In this document: one piece after another, positions 13,750 to 21,579 of the stretch
Layout: each line of letters begins with the position of its first letter
Numbering within the stretch: position 1 is the stretch's first letter
From: Dehalococcoidales bacterium
GTDB lineage: Bacteria > Chloroflexota > Dehalococcoidia > Dehalococcoidales > Fen-1064
Length of the DNA stretch: 23,515 nt
Direction: 5' to 3'
Assembly: GCA_030667735.1 (NCBI GenBank)
Contig: DAOUVG010000001.1
Coordinates: forward strand, 1 to 23,515
Made by a program: the position numbers and the translations under genes
The notes under the pieces: model-generated
The model's database searches: none
Told to the model about the DNA's origin: nothing
The model's input: only the letters and a program-made list of their open reading frames with translations

Positions 13750-13780
13750 CTTAAGCGGCCGCTCTCTTAAGCGGCCGCTC
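13750..13780. repeat. Two tandem 16-bp units with a GCGGCCGC palindrome
   Basis: CTTAAGCGGCCGCTC occurs at 13750-13764 and again at 13766-13780. Each unit holds the 10-bp perfect palindrome AGCGGCCGCT. The repeat fills the gap between the two activase-system genes, and its second copy supplies the TAA stop of the upstream gene. It sits directly before the ribosome binding site of the activase gene. Confidence 0.9.
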
Positions 13781-14867
13781 CCTGGGCTCTGCCACTGTGT
13801 GCGCGGCGCTTCCTTATCAGCAGGTCAACGAAGGCTTCCAGCCTGGTCAATACTCCCGCCTTGGCTATCTGCTCATCGCAGAGTACCGTCAGCACCGGGA
13901 TTTTCTCCCTGGTTGAAAGCATGATATTCTGGGCTATGATTTCGGGCATACAGGTGAAGGGTGCCAGGTGCACTATGCCATCGTATTCTTCGGCGTGAAG
14001 CACTTTCTCGCCCACTGATTCCCAGCCATCGCCACCGATATCTCGCTTCAGATAAGGACGGGCTGCTCTGTGAATCCGTTTCTTTTCGTTGATGCCGAAC
14101 GGGTTGAGGAAGAAGCTGAACTTGGTCCATTCGGAAACGAAGGTTGACCGTCTTACCTCCACACCCATTCGCCCCAACTCCTGCTCAATGTCAAAGCTGG
14201 AGAACGGCTCCAGCAGTACATAGAACTCGCCGGTAATGCCTACTATCAGCGGTTGCACCTGCTTGTCCCTGGGTACCCGCTCCAGCTGGTTAATATAGTC
14301 CACCTCTACCCTCTTCAGGGTATCATAATCATCGGCCTTGTCAATAGCACTGATTGCATGGGAATACAATTGATTGGCGGTACCCTTGACCAGTTCCACA
14401 GGCCGTACCTTCTGCACCACGCGTTCTACGCGGTCCACGCTGGCAAGTTTAGACAAACCGAAACGGATGGCGGATATAATCCGGTACCACGGAGCATCAC
14501 CGGAGACTTTTCGGATGATACTCATCAAACTGCGGAACTTCTGCTCCGATACACCAATCTGGATGACTTCGGTATCATATCCCAGATTGTGGAGCACCTG
14601 CTCCTGGACCTTACCGTAGTAGCCGAGGCGGCAGATGCCATCGCCACCAGGTATCAGCAGGGTATTGGCCCCCATGTCGGCGGCTTCAATCAGGTTGCCC
14701 AAGGTCATTTTAAAGGGAATGCAGAGGCCCTCCGGGGAGTATCTGGCACCTAGCGACAGAGTGCGCTGTGTGTTGATAGGCGGCATAATAAATTCGACAC
14801 CCAGCCTCTTGAAGATAGCCTTGAAGGGAATGTATACATGGCCCATGTGGGGCGTACTTACACGCAT
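13767..14867 (-). CDS. HgdB/DUF2229-like protein (acyl-CoA dehydratase activase-related), second paralogue
   Basis: The 366-residue protein is related to the iron-sulfur subunits and DUF2229 proteins that accompany HgdC-type activators. Candidate cluster cysteines are C49 in E-G-L-C-I-P-F-K, C79 in G-D-G-I-C-R, C306 in A-P-F-T-C-M-P-E and C330. The region E-Y-D-G-I-V-H-L-A-P-F-T-C (294-306) and the C-terminal G-V-L-T-R-L-E-A-F-V-D (338-348) match the equivalent places in the upstream paralogue. Its ATG at 14867 overlaps the stop of that paralogue by 10 bp, a sign of coupled translation. No substrate can be read from the sequence. It lacks the features of a full HgdA/HgdB dehydratase pair, so a role as electron carrier or as an unknown ATP-driven reductase subunit is possible. 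Confidence 0.82.
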   Translation of the reverse strand: MRVSTPHMGHVYIPFKAIFKRLGVEFIMPPINTQRTLSLGARYSPEGLCIPFKMTLGNLIEAADMGANTLLIPGGDGICRLGYYGKVQEQVLHNLGYDTEVIQIGVSEQKFRSLMSIIRKVSGDAPWYRIISAIRFGLSKLASVDRVERVVQKVRPVELVKGTANQLYSHAISAIDKADDYDTLKRVEVDYINQLERVPRDKQVQPLIVGITGEFYVLLEPFSSFDIEQELGRMGVEVRRSTFVSEWTKFSFFLNPFGINEKKRIHRAARPYLKRDIGGDGWESVGEKVLHAEEYDGIVHLAPFTCMPEIIAQNIMLSTREKIPVLTVLCDEQIAKAGVLTRLEAFVDLLIRKRRAHSGRAQGAAA

Positions 14868-15865
14868 AGAGCCACCCGTCTCCTCTTCCTGCGGTGAATC
14901 ATATCAAGAAACGCCTCCAGTCGCGTAATCACACCGGTCTCGGAAGTATGCTCTTCAAGGGTGATGCACATGAAGGCAGTGGTCTGCTGATTTCCCGCCT
15001 CACGGCGCAGTATCTCCATCATCAGCGAATCCGGCCCGCAGCCAAACGCCATGATACCGATAACGCCATCAACCTCATTCTGAAGATAGTGTCCCCCGGC
15101 ACCGACGACGTCTTCTTCGTACGTCCAGTATGCCCTGCCTACCAGTCTGGCTACAGCCGCTTCGCGTTCGTGTTCGGTAAGCATCTCCGGGGTGAGTACC
15201 CTGGCACCATACTGTTCCAGCCGGTGGATAAGCTCGTAGTTGACATGCTCGTCATAGAGGAGGTAGGCGTGTCCGATGACGGCGATGGTCGCTGACGGTG
15301 TGGTCGGGGCGATTGATGGTTCGACCGGCTCTCGCCGGGGAATGCCCGTGATGTCATCAATTGCCTGGAGCGGTGTCAGTCTGCTTTCGGACATCAGTCC
15401 CCGGTAGCTGATAAAGGCCTCCATGGCAGCCGTGGCTGCTTCCCTGACCCTGAGCGGATTCCAGTTAAAGTGCCGGCCCAGCCCGTAGATAGACTGGTAG
15501 AGATAGCGCTTCCCCCGGTTAACGTCAATCTCTATCTCCAGTATTGGCGGAGACTCGGGGACAACCGCCCTGGTCATATCAGGCAGTCCCAGGAACTTGG
15601 CGCAGTTGTATGTCCTGCTTTTCAGGCTGCGAATCGCCGGAATGAAGATGTAATCGCACTTATCTACCAGAGACAGGACATGACCGACGAAGACCTTGAC
15701 CGGCAGGCAGGTATCGGCAACGACTCGGGTACTACCTTTAGCCAGCGTGTTTCGGCTGGTTGGCTCGGAAGTGACTACTTCCACCCCCAGGTGTTCGAAG
15801 AAGGTCTTCCACATGGGGTAGTACTGGTAGTAGAGAAGTGCCCGGGGAATGCCGATGGTAGTCAT
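14858..15865 (-). CDS. DUF2229-like protein (acyl-CoA dehydratase activase-related), first paralogue
   Basis: The 335-residue protein opens with I-G-I-P-R-A-L-L-Y-Y-Q-Y-Y-P-M-W-K-T-F-F (4-23), the typical start of DUF2229 / CoA-substrate-specific enzyme activase proteins. Cysteines are C53 (D-T-C-L-P-V-K), C70, C88, C276 (M-A-F-G-C-G-P-D-S) and C300; C53 and C276 correspond to C49 and C306 of the following gene. The C-terminal E-T-G-V-I-T-R-L-E-A-F-L-D (309-321) is shared with it. In many anaerobes such modules are fused with the HgdC ATPase into one very long protein; here they are separate. The ATG overlaps the stop of the M20 gene in an ATGA. Its function is unknown beyond likely iron-sulfur binding and partnership with the activase. 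Confidence 0.85.
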   Translation of the reverse strand: MTTIGIPRALLYYQYYPMWKTFFEHLGVEVVTSEPTSRNTLAKGSTRVVADTCLPVKVFVGHVLSLVDKCDYIFIPAIRSLKSRTYNCAKFLGLPDMTRAVVPESPPILEIEIDVNRGKRYLYQSIYGLGRHFNWNPLRVREAATAAMEAFISYRGLMSESRLTPLQAIDDITGIPRREPVEPSIAPTTPSATIAVIGHAYLLYDEHVNYELIHRLEQYGARVLTPEMLTEHEREAAVARLVGRAYWTYEEDVVGAGGHYLQNEVDGVIGIMAFGCGPDSLMMEILRREAGNQQTTAFMCITLEEHTSETGVITRLEAFLDMIHRRKRRRVALCV

Positions 15866-17034
15866 TTCGTTCTCTCGAACTCCTCCTTCAGCGCGGTCAG
15901 TTTTTCCGGACGGGCGAGGAGGTCAATCACTGTCATTGCCATCGTTTTGGCGGCATCACACAGTCCATCGATAGCTTCTTCAGAGGCAGCGGCCACAGCA
16001 AACTCAGGGGAGTGCAGCAGTACCTCTCGGGGTGCAATGGCGATTGTGGCGTGGATTGCCGGTGCAACCTGGCTGACATTACCCATATCGGTACTGCCGA
16101 AGGCACCACTGTGGTCGACCAGTTGCACCTGGCGCCCGAGATGCCCCATGTTGCCGGCGAATAGCTCCGCGAGAATCATATTATTATGCATCGGGGCGTA
16201 GCGCACATCGTCCCATTTGTATTCCAGCCGGGCACCGGTGGTGGTGGCGGCTCCCTGAAAACAGTTAAGGACCTTCTCCTGCAATTCGTCGAGGTAGCTG
16301 TCTTGCTCAGCGCGGACCATGAACTTGCCGGCGCTGTAATCAGGGACAATATTGGGGGACTTTCCACCATCGGTGATGATTCCGTGGATGCGTGCCGTGC
16401 TCTTGATGTGCTGGCGCAGTGAGTTTATCCCGGCAAAGGACAGGAGCATGGCTTCAAGGGCGTTAATTCCCCTTTCGGGATGGGCGGCAGCGTGGGCCGC
16501 CTTTCCAAAGAATTCAATGTCCAGGTTCTGGCAGGCGAGGGCGTAGGTTGTGGCGGTATTGGCCACGCTCGGGTGCACCATCATGACTGCGTCCAGGTCG
16601 GTAAAGGCCCCTCTTCTGGTCATGATTACCTTGCCGCCGAGAAGCTCCTCAGCAGGAGTGCCAATCACGACTATACGGCCGGTCAACTCGCGGGCGACGG
16701 ACCGGACGGCTATTGCCGCACCGACTGCGCTGGTGCAGATAATGTTGTGACCGCAGGCGTGTCCCATTCCGGGCAGGGCATCATATTCGGCGAGCAGGGC
16801 AATAGTTGGCTTCCCTTCGCCGTAGCTGGCCCGGAAAGCGGTCGGTAGCTCACAGATACCCCTTTCGATGGAGAAGCCGTTCTGCTCCAGGTATTCGGTC
16901 AGCCAGGCGGCTGCCAGGGTCTCGCCGAAGCCAGTCTCCGGGTTGTCATGGATTCTCAGAGCAAGCTCTCTGAGCGGGGTACGGCGAGTGTCTACCTCGT
17001 CGATGACGGCGCTCTTCAATCGCTCTATGTCCAA
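15862..17034 (-). CDS. M20 family amidohydrolase / peptidase (AbgB-like)
   Basis: The 390-residue protein is a zinc amidohydrolase of family M20. E-Y-D-A-L-P-G-M-G-H-A-C-G-H-N (83-97) holds metal ligands H92 and H96 with C94, P-A-E-E at 127-130 holds the catalytic Glu and a ligand, and H154 and a late H-S-P-E-F complete the site. The dimerisation domain contains F-F-G-K-A-A-H-A-A-A-H-P-E-R-G (175-189). It is close to aminobenzoyl-glutamate/aminoacylase-type members, but the substrate cannot be fixed. The start is a TTG at 17034 with GAGG 6 nt upstream. It is the promoter-proximal gene and shares an ATGA with the first DUF2229-like gene, so its reaction is probably linked to the activase system. 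Confidence 0.93.
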   Translation of the reverse strand: MDIERLKSAVIDEVDTRRTPLRELALRIHDNPETGFGETLAAAWLTEYLEQNGFSIERGICELPTAFRASYGEGKPTIALLAEYDALPGMGHACGHNIICTSAVGAAIAVRSVARELTGRIVVIGTPAEELLGGKVIMTRRGAFTDLDAVMMVHPSVANTATTYALACQNLDIEFFGKAAHAAAHPERGINALEAMLLSFAGINSLRQHIKSTARIHGIITDGGKSPNIVPDYSAGKFMVRAEQDSYLDELQEKVLNCFQGAATTTGARLEYKWDDVRYAPMHNNMILAELFAGNMGHLGRQVQLVDHSGAFGSTDMGNVSQVAPAIHATIAIAPREVLLHSPEFAVAAASEEAIDGLCDAAKTMAMTVIDLLARPEKLTALKEEFERTK

Positions 17035-17127
17035 ATTACGCCTCGTCTTCGGAGTGCTGATTGCGCTTCATGGAAGCTGGGGTAAACGCACTGAATAGGA
17101 GTCATTGGGGCAGGAATTACTGTCCTT

Positions 17128-17156
17128 ATTATATCTCAGGGTAGCGGGGATTACCA
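17128..17156 (-). promoter_or_regulatory. Promoter of the M20-activase operon
   Basis: A consensus TATAAT is on the minus strand at 17128-17133, with a poor TGGTAA -35 box 17 bp upstream (17151-17156). The leader to the TTG start is about 87 nt. The weak -35 box and the adjacent GTAC-containing inverted repeats suggest regulated expression. Confidence 0.5.
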
Positions 17157-17377
17157 GGTACTGTACCCGCCCGTTACATTGGTGACACTCCAGTACAGCC
17201 GATGCCGGCAACCACCGGAGAGTGCCTGTTAGAAAGCAGGCTTTAACTGCTTCCTGCACAGGAAGATAACTATTCCTCCCCGCACGGGTGCCCCGTCTGG
17301 GAGCAGTTTGGCGTGATGCCAGTCTCCATCGCACCGTCTGAGTGGTACTCAGAACGGGTGGTATTGTATGGTTTCTC

Positions 17378-17406
17378 TTGCATCTTTGGCGACGTTATGG
17401 TATACT
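17378..17406 (+). promoter_or_regulatory. Possible nusA promoter (extended -10)
   Basis: TATACT at 17401-17406 is preceded by TGG, an extended -10 element, with TTGCAT (17378-17383) 17 bp upstream. The start would be near 17412, only some 8 nt before the terminator hairpin. If it is used, the first transcript feature is therefore the terminator stem. Confidence 0.45.
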
Positions 17407-17419
17407 CTGGTCACTACTT

Positions 17420-17445
17420 AAGTGGGCCTGAGTCCCACTTTTTTT
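17420..17445 (+). terminator. Intrinsic terminator in front of nusA (possible attenuator)
   Basis: AAGTGGG (17420-17426) pairs with CCCACTT (17434-17440) around a 7-nt loop and runs into seven T residues (17439-17445), the classical form. It lies 38 bp upstream of the nusA ATG on the same strand. No coding gene ends before it, so it either ends a small RNA or attenuates the nusA operon. Confidence 0.75.
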
Positions 17446-17483
17446 CTTGAATGCGAAGTTGAAAAATGGAGGCCTGACCTGAA

Positions 17484-18989
17484 ATGAAGAGCGAGTTTCT
17501 GCTCGCTATCACGCAACTCTCTGCAGAGAAGAAGCTGAGCAAAGAAGTGGTCATCTCTGCGGTGGAGTCAGCGCTGGAGTCGGCATACCGGAAGGACCAC
17601 TTTGCTGCTAACCAGAATATAGAAGTGAAGATTAACCCGGACACGGGTAAGGTTGAGGTATGGGCTGAGAAGGTGGCCGTAGAGCAACCTGATGATGAAC
17701 GGTTGGAAATATCCCTGGAAAAAGCTCGCCTGATTAATCCTGACGTGCAACTGGAAGAAACGGTAATGGTGGAGGCTACCCCACCCAATGCCGGACGCAT
17801 CGCTGCTCAGACGGCCAAGCAGGTTATACTCCAGCGACTTCACGAAGCCGAACATAGTGCCATCTTCGAGGAATACGCGAATAAAGAAGGGGACATTATC
17901 AGCGGTGTGGTGCAGCGTATCGAGCCCAGGCAGGTCCTGATAGAGCTTGGTCGGACCGAGGCGGTGCTCCCTCCGGCGGAGCAGATGCCCAGCGAGCGGT
18001 ATCGGGTAGGCCAGAGGCTGAAGGTGCTTCTCCTTGAGGTAGTGCAAACCAATAAGGGGCCCCGCGTAATAGTATCACGTTCCCATCCTGACCTCGTGAA
18101 GCGCCTCTTCGAAATAGAAGTGCCCGAGGTCTTCAGCGGAGTGGTGGAGATTAAGGCGATAGCCCGGGAGGCATCACACCGGACGAAGGTAGCTGTGGCT
18201 GCCCGACAGGAGGGTATCGACCCGGTAGGATGCTGTGTTGGATTGCGTGGCATCAGGATACAGAATATCGTCAATGAACTGAGCGGCGAGAAGATAGACG
18301 TTGTGCTGTGGAATGCGGATGCTGCCGTCTTCATTGCCAGCGCACTGAGTCCTGCTCAGATAGTCGACGTGGAGTTGAACAAGGCAGAGGGTGTGGCTAC
18401 GGTGATTGTCCCTGACAGGCAGCTTTCGCTGGCTATCGGGAGAGAAGGGCAGAACGCCAGGTTAACGGCGAAGCTATCCGGCTGGCGAGTTGATATCAAG
18501 CCTGTTTCCGCATATGAGGAAGAGAGAGCAAAGATAGAGCGAGCGAGGGCCGAGCTCGAAGCGGTTGCGGAGGAGGCAGGGGAAGTTGAAGCTGAACCGG
18601 TAGAGGAACCGGTAGCCGAGTTACTTGTTGAGGCTGAAGAAGAGGTCACCATCAAGGCGGAAATGCCGGTGGCGGAGGTGCCGGTTGAGCTTGAGGCTCT
18701 GGGACCAGAGATAGTGGAGGAAGCGGAGGAAGCGGAGGAAGAAGAGCCGGAGCCGGTGAAGATTGAAGAGGTCGAGCTGGCCGTGCCCTTTGTAGTACCG
18801 ATAACCGTTGGGACGTCCGAGATACGGTTTGCCGAGGATATCATGCCGGACCGTGGTGTCAGGGTGAGAAAGAAGAAAAAGAAAAAGGCGGGCCGGGCCA
18901 AAGGCCAGGAGGGTGAAGACCAGGGGGTGAAGAGCGTGCGTCGGCTGGAAGTTTCTGAAGTCTCTGTGAATAATGAGGAAGAGTCCTGA
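17484..18989 (+). CDS. nusA: Transcription termination/antitermination factor NusA
   Basis: NusA binds RNA polymerase and modulates pausing, termination and antitermination. The N-terminal polymerase-binding domain covers about 1-130 (E-K-K-L-S-K-E-V-V-I-S-A-V-E-S-A-L-x-S-A-Y-R-K). An S1 domain follows at about 136-200 (G-D-I-I-S-G-V-V-Q-R-I to I-V-S-R-S-H-P-D-L-V-K-R-L-F). KH1 and KH2 cover about 205-342, with D-P-V-G-C-C-V-G-L-R-G-I-R-I-Q-N-I-V and S-L-A-I-G-R-E-G-Q-N-A-R-L-T-A-K-L-S-G-W. After residue 343 comes a 158-residue tail very rich in Glu, Ala, Val and Pro, with a lysine run at 463-468; it has no E. coli-type acidic repeats. GGAGG at 17468-17472 is 11 nt from the ATG, a long spacing. 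A terminator lies in the leader. Confidence 0.95.
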   Translation: MKSEFLLAITQLSAEKKLSKEVVISAVESALESAYRKDHFAANQNIEVKINPDTGKVEVWAEKVAVEQPDDERLEISLEKARLINPDVQLEETVMVEATPPNAGRIAAQTAKQVILQRLHEAEHSAIFEEYANKEGDIISGVVQRIEPRQVLIELGRTEAVLPPAEQMPSERYRVGQRLKVLLLEVVQTNKGPRVIVSRSHPDLVKRLFEIEVPEVFSGVVEIKAIAREASHRTKVAVAARQEGIDPVGCCVGLRGIRIQNIVNELSGEKIDVVLWNADAAVFIASALSPAQIVDVELNKAEGVATVIVPDRQLSLAIGREGQNARLTAKLSGWRVDIKPVSAYEEERAKIERARAELEAVAEEAGEVEAEPVEEPVAELLVEAEEEVTIKAEMPVAEVPVELEALGPEIVEEAEEAEEEEPEPVKIEEVELAVPFVVPITVGTSEIRFAEDIMPDRGVRVRKKKKKKAGRAKGQEGEDQGVKSVRRLEVSEVSVNNEEES

Positions 18990-19281
18990 CAACAGCCAGA
19001 GGGGCACCAGGCATGTGCCGCAGCGGACGTGTGTGGCCTGCCGTCAGGTGAAGACCAAGCGCGAACTGATTCGACTGGTGCGGGTCGGTGACGCTAGAGT
19101 GGAGGTGGATACCAGCGGCAGGAAAGCGGGGCGCGGGGCCTACCTGTGCAACACTTCGGAGTGCTGGGAGGTTGGATTGAAGCGCGGCCGGCTGGAGCAA
19201 GTATTACGGATTGCTCTTTCCCGGGACAACCGGGAGGAGCTTGCGGAGCAAGGGAAAGCTATCTTGCGGGGAGATAAATAG
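18973..19281 (+). CDS. ylxR: YlxR family RNA-binding protein (RnpM)
   Basis: This is a 102-residue protein of the DUF448/YlxR family. In Bacillus YlxR (RnpM) has been linked to RNase P RNA binding. The conserved [20 protein letters not shown] (18-37) and G-R-G-A-Y-L-C (53-59) are present, with basic residues on the predicted RNA face. The ATG at 18973 lies inside the end of nusA (17-bp overlap) without a clear ribosome binding site. A GTG at 19015, with AGAGGGG upstream, would give a shorter 88-residue protein that still keeps the whole domain. Its TAG overlaps the infB GTG by one base. The position between nusA and infB is the standard one. Confidence 0.92.
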   Translation: MRKSPDNSQRGTRHVPQRTCVACRQVKTKRELIRLVRVGDARVEVDTSGRKAGRGAYLCNTSECWEVGLKRGRLEQVLRIALSRDNREELAEQGKAILRGDK

Positions 19282-21125
19282 TGGTAGGTTCGGGTAAACA
19301 GGACGATGCCTCCAGGCCAGTGGCAGAGAAAGACAACTCTGCTTCTACGCCGGAAAAGGCTCGCCAGATTAGGATTCCATCTGCACTAACTGTTAAACAG
19401 CTAGCGGAGCTCTTACAGGTCAGCCCCGTGGATGCGATAAAACGGTTGATGAGGCGTGGAGTTATGGCCAATGTCAACCAGGTGCTGGAATACAGCGTGG
19501 CTGCTACCGTGGCAACGGACTACGGCTACGAGGTACGGATGGAAACCCCGGCGACTCGGAAGGCGGGCCGTATTGCCGAAGTCCGGCGAAAGCAACGGCC
19601 TCAGACCACCGGGGAAACAGGCGGACTGAAGCCACGTCCGCCTGTGGTAACGATAATGGGACACGTCAACCACGGCAAGACCAGGCTCCTCGACACCATC
19701 CGGCAGACAAATGTCATGGACCAGGAAGCCGGTGGAATCACCCAGCATATCGGTGCCTACCAGGTAGAGGTCAACGGGCAGAGGATTACGTTCCTGGATA
19801 CTCCGGGCCATGAGGCATTCACTGCGATGCGGGCCCGCGGAGCACAGGTGACCGATATTACGATACTGGTGGTTGCTGCAGATGACGGTGTAATGCCGCA
19901 GACGCTGGAGGCGATAGACCACGCTCGTGCCGCCGGTGTGCCGATTTTAGTCGCTATCAACAAGATTGATAGACCGGAGGCAAATCCGGACCTGGTGAAA
20001 CAGCAGCTCGCGGATGCCGGCCTGCTTATCGAGGAGTGGGGTGGCGATACCGTTTGCGTGCAGATTTCAGCCAGAGAGAAGCTCGGAATCGATGAGCTAC
20101 TGTCGAACCTGATGGTTGTCGCCGAGGTGGAAGAGCTCAAGGCAGACCCTTCCCGTCCTGCAGAGGGCGTGGTTATTGAGGCGGAGATGGACAAGTCCCG
20201 GGGACCTCTGGGTACGGTACTGGTCCATTCCGGCACTTTGAGGCTGGGTGACACGGTTGTGGTTGGTGATACGTGGGGCAGAGTGAAGGCGATGTTTAAT
20301 GACGCCGGGAAGCGGGTCAAGAGAGCCGGTCCCTCTACTCCGGTAGAGGTGCTCGGTCTGAATAGTGTCCCGCAGGTCGGTGATGTACTGACGGTCACGG
20401 CTGACGAGCGTCAGGCACAATCTTTAATAGAGAAGAACAGGGCGGAAAGGGAACGAGAACAGGCTGGACCCAGGGCGGTAAATCTAAGCAATGTCTACGA
20501 GCAGTTGAGTACCGGCCGGGTAAAGGAACTCAATATCGTAATGAAAGCCGATGTCCAGGGTAGCATCGAGCCGATAAGGACCTCTCTGGAACAGATTGCC
20601 GAAGAAGAAGTCAAGGTCAGGGTCATTCACAGCGGTCCCGGTAATGTTACCGAGAGTGATGTGATGCTTGCCATCGCATCCAAGGCGGTGATTATCGGTT
20701 TCAACACCGGGTCGGAGACTGGTGCGCGGCGGCTGGCCGAGCTGGAAGGCGTGAGTATCCGCTATTATGATGTTATTTATAACCTCGTGGACGATATCGC
20801 TAAAGCTCTCAAAGGGATGCTGGAGCCTACGTACATTGAAGTAATTGAGGGCCATGCTGAGGTGCGAGCTATCTTCTCGCTTAGCAAGCGCGAAAAGGTG
20901 GCCGGTGTCTACGTAACCGAAGGCAGAATGGTTCGTGGAGCTTCGATCAGGGTGCTTCGCAAGGGACAGGTAGTGCATGAGTCTGTCGTCAACAGCCTGC
21001 GTCGCTTTAAGGAGGACGCACGAGAAGTGGCCAGCGGCTATGAGTGCGGAGTAGGCGCCAGAGGTTTTACTGACTTTGAAGTGGGCGACATCCTGGAGGT
21101 ATTCAGGACAGAGGAGGCTGGCTGA
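19281..21125 (+). CDS. infB: Translation initiation factor IF-2
   Basis: The GTPase places initiator tRNA on the 30S subunit and promotes subunit joining. The 614 residues begin with a short polar stretch, an IF2_N domain (about 33-85) and a linker. The G domain follows: G-H-V-N-H-G-K-T (127-134), G-G-I-T (151-154), D-T-P-G-H (173-177) and N-K-I-D (227-230). Domains II, III and IV close the protein ([12 protein letters not shown] and Y-E-C-G-V-G in the last domain). The G1 loop has Asn where most IF-2 proteins have Asp (G-H-V-D-H-G-K). The protein is at the short end for IF-2 because it lacks the long repetitive N-terminus. GTG 19281 follows GGGGAG. Confidence 0.97.
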   Translation: MVGSGKQDDASRPVAEKDNSASTPEKARQIRIPSALTVKQLAELLQVSPVDAIKRLMRRGVMANVNQVLEYSVAATVATDYGYEVRMETPATRKAGRIAEVRRKQRPQTTGETGGLKPRPPVVTIMGHVNHGKTRLLDTIRQTNVMDQEAGGITQHIGAYQVEVNGQRITFLDTPGHEAFTAMRARGAQVTDITILVVAADDGVMPQTLEAIDHARAAGVPILVAINKIDRPEANPDLVKQQLADAGLLIEEWGGDTVCVQISAREKLGIDELLSNLMVVAEVEELKADPSRPAEGVVIEAEMDKSRGPLGTVLVHSGTLRLGDTVVVGDTWGRVKAMFNDAGKRVKRAGPSTPVEVLGLNSVPQVGDVLTVTADERQAQSLIEKNRAEREREQAGPRAVNLSNVYEQLSTGRVKELNIVMKADVQGSIEPIRTSLEQIAEEEVKVRVIHSGPGNVTESDVMLAIASKAVIIGFNTGSETGARRLAELEGVSIRYYDVIYNLVDDIAKALKGMLEPTYIEVIEGHAEVRAIFSLSKREKVAGVYVTEGRMVRGASIRVLRKGQVVHESVVNSLRRFKEDAREVASGYECGVGARGFTDFEVGDILEVFRTEEAG

Positions 21126-21135
21126 GGAGGAGATC

Positions 21136-21516
21136 GTGGGATATCATATCGAGCGGGTGAACAGTCTTATCCGCCAGGAAATGAGTGAGATGCTTCAACG
21201 CCAAGTCAAAGACCCACGACTTGGCAATTTCATTTCGATTACGGCAGTCAGCACTTCTTCGGATATGAAGCACGCCAAGGTATACGTCAGTTGTGTGCAG
21301 GGTGAAGAAGACAGACAGGAAATACTTGGTGTGCTGGCTTCCGCAGCAGGATTCTTTCGCCGTGAAATGGCGGTAAATCTGAGATTGAGGCGGGTCCCGG
21401 AACTCACTTTTCAGTGGGATGATTCCATTGAACGTGGGGACCAGGTGCTTCGGCTTATTGACCAGGTGACTCCGGGAGAAGACTGCACAGATACTGAGTC
21501 TCCCCGCCAGGACTAG
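21136..21516 (+). CDS. rbfA: Ribosome-binding factor A
   Basis: RbfA is a KH-type factor needed for 30S maturation at the 5' end of 16S rRNA. The 126 residues start M-G-Y-H-I-E-R-V-N-S-L-I-R-Q-E-M-S-E-M-L and contain K-D-P-R-L-G, I-S-I-T-A-V-x-x-S-S-D-M-K-H-A-K-V-Y-V-S and R-R-x-M-A-x-N-L-x-L-R-R-V-P-E-L-T-F-x-x-D-x-S, all typical. GTG 21136 is chosen because AGGAGGAG lies just upstream and the family start falls here; the frame is open further into infB but that part is unrelated. It starts 10 bp after the infB stop, in the usual infB-rbfA-truB order. The acidic end (residues 112-126) is longer than in the smallest homologues. Confidence 0.95.
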   Translation: MGYHIERVNSLIRQEMSEMLQRQVKDPRLGNFISITAVSTSSDMKHAKVYVSCVQGEEDRQEILGVLASAAGFFRREMAVNLRLRRVPELTFQWDDSIERGDQVLRLIDQVTPGEDCTDTESPRQD

Positions 21517-21579
21517 AGCCGCTATCAGGACCGTGTGGAGAAGGGAGCCACGTTCCCGGGTGGCTGCGTGCGATGGTTT

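Larger units (their letters stand above)
17035..17483. other. Divergent intergenic region between the M20 operon and nusA
   Basis: These 449 bp hold no credible gene. On the minus strand they carry the M20-operon promoter. On the plus strand several stable hairpins precede nusA: CTCCC/GGGAG enclosing ACGGG/CCCGT (17276-17303), TGGC/GCCA (about 17310-17322), and CCGTCTGAGT/ACTCAG-A-ACGG (17334-17357), then an intrinsic terminator at 17420-17445. A CTTCCTGCACAGGAAG dyad lies at about 17250-17265. Two CTGTAC-type inverted half sites (17161-17166 and 17193-17198), together with GGTACTGTACC (17157-17167), sit next to the M20 -35 box and could be an operator. rimP, which often precedes nusA, is absent. 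Confidence 0.6.

Noticed and set aside
17036..17071. An 11-codon frame (MKRNQHSEDEA) just before the M20 gene as a leader peptide
   Set aside because: It lacks a ribosome binding site and any run of a regulatory amino acid; its stop lies one base before the TTG start, which may be chance.
18356..18901. A Ser-rich 181-codon minus-strand frame opposite the nusA tail
   Set aside because: It is the antisense of the Glu-rich tail of NusA (GAG/GAA read backwards as Ser/Leu/Phe codons), not a gene.
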